The notes beneath the pieces were generated by a model. The model worked only from the letters and a program-made list of their open reading frames with translations. It was not told the origin of the DNA and searched no databases. A stretch of DNA of 5,468 bases from Eubacteriales Family XIII. Incertae Sedis bacterium. Lineage in GTDB: Bacteria > Bacillota > Clostridia > Peptostreptococcales > Anaerovoracaceae. A program made the translations under genes and the position numbers. Of the stretch, positions 1 through 4,464 are shown piece by piece; position 1 is the stretch's first letter, and each line of letters begins with the position of its first letter. The DNA is taken from contig JAITEX010000141.1 of the NCBI GenBank assembly GCA_031281765.1, positions 1 through 5,468 of the forward strand, read 5' to 3'.

Positions 1-113
1 GGCCCGAGTATACACACGAGCTCGCCCCGCTCTATCACCGCGCTGACGCCGCTCAGGGCAAATTGCCGGTCAAAACGCTTGGTGATGTTTTTGATTTCGA
101 GGAATGGCGCCAT
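1..113 (-). CDS. phnT: ABC transporter ATP-binding protein, N-terminal fragment (2-aminoethylphosphonate/iron/polyamine type)
   Basis: Only the first 37 codons are in the window; the gene continues past position 1. The translation begins MAPFLEIKNITKRF and runs to GELVCILGP, where the sequence stops just short of the Walker A loop (GPSGCGKTT in this family). The early beta strands, the aromatic A-loop position (Phe14) and the ERGE turn before the P-loop fit ATPases of the FbpC/PotA/PhnT group. Such a protein would hydrolyse ATP on the inner face of the membrane to drive solute import. The ATG at 113-111 is chosen because AAGGAGG (131-125), inside the end of the upstream gene, lies 11 nt before it. 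The gap from the solute-binding protein stop is 6 nt, so the two are co-transcribed. The PhnT assignment rests mainly on the neighbour; the fragment alone only shows an ABC ATPase. The permease genes are presumably further downstream, outside the window. Confidence 0.85.
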   Translation of the reverse strand, partial: MAPFLEIKNITKRFDRQFALSGVSAVIERGELVCILG

Positions 114-119
114 TATGCC

Positions 120-1244
120 TTACGCCTCCTTGGGCGCGGACTTCGCGTCATACTTTGTCATCCACTCGTTCAGTATGTTTTCGCGGTTTTGCGCCACCCA
201 CACGAGGTCGTTATCGATAAGCTGGTCCACGGGATTAACGGAGAACCCGTCATATTTGCCGCCCTGGCCCGTTGCGATAATCGGGTAATTCTCTTTATAG
301 AGGTTCATCGCGTCGTCGGAGATGGCCCAGTCGAGGAAGGTCTTTGCGGCGGGGTTTATGCTGCTCTTTTTCATCAGCGCGTTCGCTTCAACGTCCCAGC
401 CGGAGCCGTCCGTCGGGAAGATGATTTCCACGGGAGCGCCCTGCTGCTTCTGGCTGATGCCCGCATAACCGAAGCTGACGCCGACCACGCATTCGCCGGC
501 GGCGGCCATCTTCGCCGGCTTCGAGCCGGAATGCACGTACTGCGCGACGTTCTCATGGAGCTTCGTGAGGTAGTCCCAACCGTCGTTCGTGTCCTTGCCG
601 TAGAGCTGCAGGAGACCGGTCACGGTCAGGAGGCCCGTTCCCGAAGAATTCGGGTTTGACATAACGATGTGCCCCTTCAGTTTCGGGTTCAGCAGATCCT
701 GATAGGTCTTGATGTCGGAAACCTTCAGGCCGAGCTTTTCCAGTTCCACCGTGTTCACGATAAAGGCGGTTTCCCACGCGTCAATGCCGACCCAGGTCGG
801 ATCCGCTTTGTCGGACTTAAATTCGGGGAGAATGCGGTCTACGCCCTCGGGGGTGTAGGGTTCGAGCATATTCTCGGTGTCGAGTACGAGCAGGGACGAG
901 GCCGCCGTGCCCCAAATCACATCGGCAACGGGATTGTCCTTTTCGGCGAGCAGTTTGGCGGTAATGACGCCCGTCGATTCGCGTACGGGGTTGACCTGAA
1001 TATCCGGATAGGTTTCATTGAATTTCGCGAGATAGGCGGTGACCTGTTCGTCCTCAAGCGCCGTATAGACGGTGATGGTCCCGCTCGCAGCCTTTTCCGG
1101 GGCCTGTTGTTCCGCAGGCGGCGCGCTCACGGGCGTATCCGCCGGCTCCTCGCTATCGTCGGCCTTTGCCGCGCAAGCCGCTCCTATTATGCCGGTCATT
1201 ATGAGCGTACCGGCCAGCAAAAGCGCAGTGATTCTTTTGTTCAT
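120..1244 (-). CDS. phnS: ABC transporter substrate-binding lipoprotein, putative 2-aminoethylphosphonate-binding
   Basis: This is a 374-residue extracellular solute-binding protein of the type II periplasmic-binding fold. Residues 1-23 form a signal peptide (MNKR, then a hydrophobic core) ending in GAAC, so Cys24 is the likely lipidated residue; Gly at -3 is a loose lipobox. Residues 25-54 are a low-complexity Ala/Pro/Glu tether. The binding domain starts near residue 56 (TITVYTALEDEQ) and contains RESTGVITAKLLAE (88-101), DVIWGTAASS (108-117), NPNSSGTG (197-204) and HSGSKPAKMAAAGE (238-251). From memory, these segments closely match the putative 2-aminoethylphosphonate-binding family (PhnS2-like), which is related to iron(III)-binding FbpA proteins. 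The ligand is therefore family-based inference; another phosphonate, a polyamine or iron is possible. The ATG is supported by AAGGAGG at 1260-1254, 9 nt upstream. It is the first gene of an operon with the ATPase that follows and is transcribed away from the aromatic operon. Confidence 0.88.
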   Translation of the reverse strand: MNKRITALLLAGTLIMTGIIGAACAAKADDSEEPADTPVSAPPAEQQAPEKAASGTITVYTALEDEQVTAYLAKFNETYPDIQVNPVRESTGVITAKLLAEKDNPVADVIWGTAASSLLVLDTENMLEPYTPEGVDRILPEFKSDKADPTWVGIDAWETAFIVNTVELEKLGLKVSDIKTYQDLLNPKLKGHIVMSNPNSSGTGLLTVTGLLQLYGKDTNDGWDYLTKLHENVAQYVHSGSKPAKMAAAGECVVGVSFGYAGISQKQQGAPVEIIFPTDGSGWDVEANALMKKSSINPAAKTFLDWAISDDAMNLYKENYPIIATGQGGKYDGFSVNPVDQLIDNDLVWVAQNRENILNEWMTKYDAKSAPKEA

Positions 1245-1312
1245 TTCAGTTTTCCTCCTTCATATCTTTCGGTTATTATTAAAAACATCATATGCCGCGT
1301 TCGTAAAATCCG

Positions 1313-1341
1313 TATTTCGGCTCAGGTAAAGTGTGTGTCAA
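1313..1341 (-). promoter_or_regulatory. Possible promoter for the phnS operon
   Basis: On the minus strand, 1341-1336 reads TTGACA, a perfect -35 element. At the usual 17-nt spacing the -10 position (1318-1313) reads GAAATA, a poor match to TATAAT. It is about 70 nt upstream of the phnS start. An activator may be needed, or the true promoter may be elsewhere in this 154-bp gap. Confidence 0.35.
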
Positions 1342-1363
1342 AGTTCGCGCGGGAAAATCGTAG

Positions 1364-1369
1364 TATAAT
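1364..1369 (+). promoter_or_regulatory. -10 element of the aroF-tyrA-arsR promoter
   Basis: A perfect TATAAT lies at 1364-1369. The matching -35 window (1341-1346, AAGTTC at 17-nt spacing) is not recognisable, and there is no extended -10 TG. Transcription would start near 1376, leaving a leader of about 22 nt before the ATG at 1399. That leaves no room for a T-box, riboswitch or attenuator. The element sits inside a loose dyad, AAAAT (1354-1358) and ATTTT (1372-1376). Confidence 0.55.
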
Positions 1370-1398
1370 GTATTTTGATAGATAAGGAGAGACGTGAA

Positions 1399-2412
1399 AT
1401 GATAGTGATATTGAAACAGAACCCGCAGCAGGCGCAGGTGGACAGGCTCGTCGCGTGGCTGAACGAGCAGGGCTACGGGACGAATGTGTCCGTCGGCAAG
1501 CAGGAGACGATCATCGGGCTTATCGGCGATATGTCGAATGTGGATATGGATTTAATACGCTCGCTCGAGGTGGTGGATGATGTCAAGCGCATATCGGAGC
1601 CGTACAAGAACGCAAACCGCAAGTTCCATACGGACGACAGCGTAATAGACGCGGGTGGTGTGAAGATAGGCGGCGGGCATTTTCAGGTAATAGCCGGCCC
1701 CTGCTCCGTGGAATCGCGCGAACAGGTGAAAGAAATCGCGAAATGCGTGAAAGCTGCAGGGGCTACGCTTCTGCGCGGCGGCGCGTTCACACCTCGTACG
1801 TCGCCCTATTCGTTCCAGGGGCTGCGCGAGGAAGGCATCAATATCCTGCTTGAGGCGAAAGCCGAAACGGGGCTGCCCATCGTAACGGAAATCATGGACG
1901 CTTCGCATCTGCCCTTGTTTGCGGACGTAGATGTGATACAGGTCGGCGCGCGGAATATGCAGAATTTCGAACTTTTGCGCGCGCTCGGCGAGGCGGGCAA
2001 GCCGATATTACTCAAGCGCGGGCTTGCGAATACCTTGCAGGAACTCCTGATGAGCGCCGAATATATCATGGCTTCCGGCAACCCGAACGTGATACTCTGC
2101 GAACGCGGTATCCGCACCTTTGAAACGGCGACGCGCAATACGCTCGACCTTTCGGCCGTTCCCGTGCTGCACCGCCTTTCGCATCTACCCGTCATCGTGG
2201 ACCCGAGCCACGCGACGGGCGAAAGCTGGCTCGTGAAGCCCACCTCGGTGGCTTCGGCGGCCATCGGCGCGGACGGCATCATGTTAGAGGTGCATAATGA
2301 CCCGCCGCACGCGCTCTGCGACGGCGCCCAGGCGCTCACCTGCGAAGCGTTTTTTGATGTGATGGGCGCCGTGACGGCGGTGAGAAGCGCCGTGTTTTCC
2401 GCAGAGGAATAA
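1399..2412 (+). CDS. aroF: 3-deoxy-7-phosphoheptulonate (DAHP) synthase, type I-beta with N-terminal regulatory domain
   Basis: DAHP synthase condenses phosphoenolpyruvate with erythrose 4-phosphate in the cytoplasm, the first step of the shikimate pathway. The 337-residue protein has the Thermotoga-like I-beta layout: an N-terminal ferredoxin-like domain (about 1-70), which in that family gives feedback control by aromatic amino acids, then a TIM barrel. Barrel motifs are GPCSVES (100-106), RGGAFTPRTSPYSFQG (126-141), QVGARNMQNF (181-190), LLKRG (204-208), CERGIRTFE (234-242), DPSHATG (268-274) and LEVHNDP (296-302). By family, the metal ligands are Cys102, His271, Glu297 and Asp308 (in LCDG); all are present. 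The ATG at 1399 is preferred because AAGGAGA (1384-1390) sits 8 nt upstream; an in-frame TTG at 1375 would precede the ribosome binding site and coincide with the predicted transcription start. It is the first gene of a tight operon with tyrA and an ArsR-type regulator. Type assignment is firm; the allosteric effector cannot be read from sequence. Confidence 0.96.
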   Translation: MIVILKQNPQQAQVDRLVAWLNEQGYGTNVSVGKQETIIGLIGDMSNVDMDLIRSLEVVDDVKRISEPYKNANRKFHTDDSVIDAGGVKIGGGHFQVIAGPCSVESREQVKEIAKCVKAAGATLLRGGAFTPRTSPYSFQGLREEGINILLEAKAETGLPIVTEIMDASHLPLFADVDVIQVGARNMQNFELLRALGEAGKPILLKRGLANTLQELLMSAEYIMASGNPNVILCERGIRTFETATRNTLDLSAVPVLHRLSHLPVIVDPSHATGESWLVKPTSVASAAIGADGIMLEVHNDPPHALCDGAQALTCEAFFDVMGAVTAVRSAVFSAEE

Positions 2413-2416
2413 TGTG

Positions 2417-3250
2417 ATGAAGATAGGGATAATCGGCCTCGGCCTTATCGGCGGCTCGCTCGCGAAAGCCATCAAACTGCATACGAAGCACACGGTCCTC
2501 GGCTTTGATATTTCCGAAGACGAGCTGCGCCGCGCCGAACTGACGGAAGCGATAGACGGCCGGCTTGACGATGCGAACCTGCCTCAGTGCGAACTCGTCC
2601 TCGTGGCCCTCTACCCGCACGATACGGTCCGCTTCATCACGGAGAACGCGGACAGGTTCGGCGAGGGCGCCTTAGTCATAGACTGCGGAGGCGTGAAACG
2701 GTTTGTGGAAGACGAGCTCCGGGATGTGACGGCCGGCCGCCCCTGGCATTTTATCGGCGGACATCCGATGGCCGGCCGCGAATACTCCGGCTTCCGTCAC
2801 GCGCGCGACGACCTGTTCGAAAACGCGTCGATGCTGCTTGTGCCCGATGGAACCGTGCCGATTGAAGCGCGCAGCTTCGCGAAAGAGTTCTTTCTCGCCA
2901 TCGGCTTCGCGCGCGTGGTCTTTACGACGCCCGAAACGCACGACGAGATGATAGCCTACACCTCCCAGCTCGCGCATATCATATCCAACGCCTATATCCG
3001 CAGTGATTTTGCGATGAAACACCGCGGGTTTTCCTCAAACAGCTTTCAGGATATGACGCGCGTGGCGCGCATCAACGCGCGGATGTGGACGGAATTGTTC
3101 CTGCTGAACAAGGAACCGCTCACGGAGGAGCTCGACGGGCTTATCGCGCGGCTCGCGGACATACGGGACGCGATAGTGAAAAACGACGAAGCGCGCCTTG
3201 AAGGGCTGCTGAAAGAAGGAAACGAACGCAAGGAGCTACTTGACAATTGA
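2417..3250 (+). CDS. tyrA: Prephenate dehydrogenase (NAD-type, no ACT domain)
   Basis: This enzyme oxidatively decarboxylates prephenate to 4-hydroxyphenylpyruvate, the tyrosine-specific branch. The 277-residue protein opens with a Rossmann fold: GLGLIGGS (7-14) and Asp31 at the end of the second strand, which favours NAD over NADP. GGHPMAGREYSGF (114-126) carries the catalytic His116. THDEMIAYTSQLAH (174-187) and the C-terminal helical segment around RMWTELFLLNKEPL (222-235) are typical of the family. Length is that of a core enzyme, without the C-terminal ACT domain of Bacillus-type TyrA. The usual D-x-G-S-x-K segment reads DCGGVK (89-94), so the active-site Ser position is Gly92. The start is either GTG 2414 or the adjacent ATG 2417; AGAGG (2403-2407) is 9 nt from the ATG, which I prefer. 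The gap to aroF is 4 nt, and the stop overlaps the next gene, so translation is probably coupled along the operon. Confidence 0.94.
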   Translation: MKIGIIGLGLIGGSLAKAIKLHTKHTVLGFDISEDELRRAELTEAIDGRLDDANLPQCELVLVALYPHDTVRFITENADRFGEGALVIDCGGVKRFVEDELRDVTAGRPWHFIGGHPMAGREYSGFRHARDDLFENASMLLVPDGTVPIEARSFAKEFFLAIGFARVVFTTPETHDEMIAYTSQLAHIISNAYIRSDFAMKHRGFSSNSFQDMTRVARINARMWTELFLLNKEPLTEELDGLIARLADIRDAIVKNDEARLEGLLKEGNERKELLDN

Positions 3251-3567
3251 GAGTAAGAAAACCCGAAGTTATCGACGAATCAAACGAAGTCTACACGCGC
3301 ATCGCAGCTGTGTCCGACGCGCTCGCCCACCCTTTGCGCATCGAAATCTACCGCATGGTCCTCGAATGCAACCGCAACCGTATTCCCGTGCGCAACAAGG
3401 ACATCGTCAAGCGGTTTCCGCATTCCCAGGCGACCATCTCGCAGCATATGCAAAAGCTCGCCTATGCGGGCCTCGTCACGGCAAAAAAAGAAGGGACTTC
3501 ATCTTATTATTACGCGAACATCGGCGTCATCGAAAAGTACGCCCGCGAACTGCGGCAAATTACGTAG
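3247..3567 (+). CDS. ArsR-family winged-helix transcriptional regulator
   Basis: This is a 106-residue winged helix-turn-helix protein. The segment ALAHPLRIEIYRMVLE (25-40) is the typical ArsR opening helix, NKDIVKRFPHSQATISQHMQKLAYAGLV (50-77, quoted in parts: SQATISQHMQKL is the recognition helix) is the helix-turn-helix, and TAKKEGTSSYYYANI (78-92) is the wing. There is one cysteine (Cys41) and no ELCVCDL-like metal site, so it is probably not a classical metal sensor. The start is TTG at 3247-3249, overlapping the tyrA stop TGA (3248-3250); AAGGAG (3230-3235) is 11 nt upstream, and the next in-frame ATG would remove the first third of the domain. Its place as third gene of the aroF-tyrA operon suggests it controls this operon or other aromatic genes; that is inference. 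Family call is confident, target and effector unknown. Confidence 0.88.
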   Translation: MRVRKPEVIDESNEVYTRIAAVSDALAHPLRIEIYRMVLECNRNRIPVRNKDIVKRFPHSQATISQHMQKLAYAGLVTAKKEGTSSYYYANIGVIEKYARELRQIT

Positions 3568-3589
3568 AACACGAGGGGGCGTGTTTATT
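3568..3589 (+). terminator. Weak terminator after the aroF-tyrA-arsR operon
   Basis: Starting right after the arsR stop codon, AACACG (3568-3573) and CGTGTT (3580-3585) form a 6-bp stem around a G-rich 6-nt loop, followed by TATT; a flanking G-U pair could add one step. The stem is short and the T-tract poor, but it lies in the 30-bp gap between convergent genes, where a terminator is expected. Confidence 0.45.
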
Positions 3590-3597
3590 GTGTCGCT

Positions 3598-4002
3598 TTA
3601 CCCACCTATGTATTTTGAACAAAACTCCTGCACAGTCATTATTTTAGGTGAGTTAATACCACATTCAACAAAATCTTTATCTCCGGTAATAAATATATCA
3701 ACTCCCGACTTGACTGCCGAAAAAAGAATTGGATAGTCTTTGTCATCCCGTATACTTAATCCCTCAATTTGTTTGATGGGCGGCGTCTTATACTCCCTAT
3801 ATGATAGCCCCTTTAAATAGTTCTTAGCCTCCTGGACTTTATTGAATTTCGGATACGATGCGACCTCAATCAATTCGTTTGCAATCAAATCGGAAAGAAC
3901 TAATTCATGTTCAGATGAAATGACTTCTATCATTTCATTCATTCTATCATTGGGGAAAAAAGCGGCTGAAATTAGGATATTTGTGTCAAGCATTATTACC
4001 AT
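3598..4002 (-). CDS. PIN-domain toxin (putative VapC-like ribonuclease)
   Basis: The 134-residue protein is a PIN-domain nuclease. The expected acidic residues are present: Asp6 in MLDTNIL (4-10), Glu43 in ANELIEV (41-47), Asp89 in RDDKDYPIL (85-93) and Asp108 in ITGDKDF (105-111). In this family they bind divalent metal and cut RNA; the RNA target cannot be deduced. It matches the group often annotated as putative PIN-family toxin component. The ATG at 4002 is supported by AAGGAA (4019-4014), 11 nt upstream; a second ATG three codons in (3993) is also possible. It starts 2 nt after the antitoxin stop, so the pair is translationally coupled in the usual antitoxin-toxin order. It converges with the aromatic operon. 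The gene is AT-rich (hand counts: 22 of 60 G+C at 3661-3720, 17 of 60 at 3901-3960) against 40 of 60 at 2521-2580, consistent with horizontal transfer. Confidence 0.9.
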   Translation of the reverse strand: MVIMLDTNILISAAFFPNDRMNEMIEVISSEHELVLSDLIANELIEVASYPKFNKVQEAKNYLKGLSYREYKTPPIKQIEGLSIRDDKDYPILFSAVKSGVDIFITGDKDFVECGINSPKIMTVQEFCSKYIGG

Positions 4003-4004
4003 AA

Positions 4005-4265
4005 TTACCGGATTTCCTTCTTGTTTTGACGATGTTCCTTGATAAATGCTACGACATCTTGTTCGTTTTCCAATCCAAGTTCTTCCGCGACGCCCTTAAA
4101 CGCCTCCTGTGCCTCTTTTAAGGCAAGAAGGGCGGAATTAGCCATTACAACGCGGCCTCGTTCTTTTAATAACACGACTTTATCGCCACCTTTGATACCT
4201 AAATATTTACGAATATCCGCTGGGATAGTTATTTGTCCTTGATTAGTGACTTTTGCAAGTTCCAT
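4005..4265 (-). CDS. AbrB/SpoVT-type antitoxin (VapB/MazE-like)
   Basis: The 86-residue protein has an N-terminal swapped-hairpin DNA-binding domain (about 3-42): KVTNQGQITIPADIRKYLGI followed by GDKVVLLKERGRVVM. This is the AbrB/MazE signature, in which dimers bind palindromic operators. The rest (43-86) is charged and predicted helical, ending NKKEIR; in such modules the tail blocks the toxin. It is immediately upstream of the PIN toxin gene, 2 nt apart. The ATG has an excellent ribosome binding site, GGAGGTGA (4276-4269), stronger than that of the toxin, which would keep antitoxin in excess. A promoter and an inverted repeat lie directly upstream, suggesting autoregulation. AT-rich like the toxin gene. 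Family call firm; pairing with the toxin follows from gene order. Confidence 0.9.
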   Translation of the reverse strand: MELAKVTNQGQITIPADIRKYLGIKGGDKVVLLKERGRVVMANSALLALKEAQEAFKGVAEELGLENEQDVVAFIKEHRQNKKEIR

Positions 4266-4300
4266 TGCTCACCTCCATGCTTAATGAATGAATTATTTTC

Positions 4301-4319
4301 TGTATATTCATTATATACA
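4301..4319. promoter_or_regulatory. Inverted repeat, likely antitoxin operator
   Basis: TGTATAT (4301-4307) and ATATACA (4313-4319) are perfect 7-bp inverted arms around a 5-bp spacer. The repeat covers the -10 element and the predicted start of transcription, where a bound AbrB-type antitoxin dimer would block the promoter. The site is seen directly; the binding protein is inferred. Confidence 0.6.
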
Positions 4320-4338
4320 TTAATTTCGATTTGCGCAA
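4310..4338 (-). promoter_or_regulatory. Promoter of the antitoxin-toxin operon
   Basis: On the minus strand, TATAAT (4315-4310) is a perfect -10 element, 17 nt downstream of TTGCGC (4338-4333), a half match to the -35 consensus. Transcription would start near 4303, about 38 nt ahead of the antitoxin ATG. Confidence 0.65.
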
Positions 4339-4369
4339 AATAAAAATGGACATAGTGGAGATGTTTGCG

Positions 4370-4404
4370 GCAAGAGAGCCGGGTGGGGCGCCCGGCTCTC
4401 TTGC
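4370..4404 (-). terminator. Strong hairpin downstream of the surface-protein gene, possible terminator
   Basis: GCAAGAGAGCCGGG (4370-4383) pairs perfectly with CCCGGCTCTCTTGC (4391-4404) across a 7-nt loop, a 14-bp GC-rich stem. It lies 60 bp past the surface-protein stop and upstream of the toxin-antitoxin promoter, so it probably ends transcription of the surface gene. Neither strand has a U-tract right after the stem, so it is not a textbook intrinsic terminator; it could instead stabilise a 3' end. Confidence 0.6.
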
Positions 4405-4464
4405 GGTATTATGAAAGTGCTGTATGCGGTATGTCGTTCACGAACGGCTTTTGCCGTCTCCTGT

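Noticed and set aside
63..659. 198-codon plus-strand open frame opposite the solute-binding protein gene
   Set aside because: It is antisense to a well-recognised gene, and the translation shows no family features; a composition artefact of GC-rich coding DNA.
1375..1398. Upstream TTG start that would lengthen DAHP synthase by 8 residues
   Set aside because: The clear AAGGAGA site (1384-1390) lies after it and fits the ATG at 1399; the TTG also coincides with the predicted transcription start.
1245..1398. T-box, riboswitch or attenuator ahead of the aromatic operon
   Set aside because: The predicted leader is about 22 nt and contains no stem-loop, T-box core sequence or terminator.
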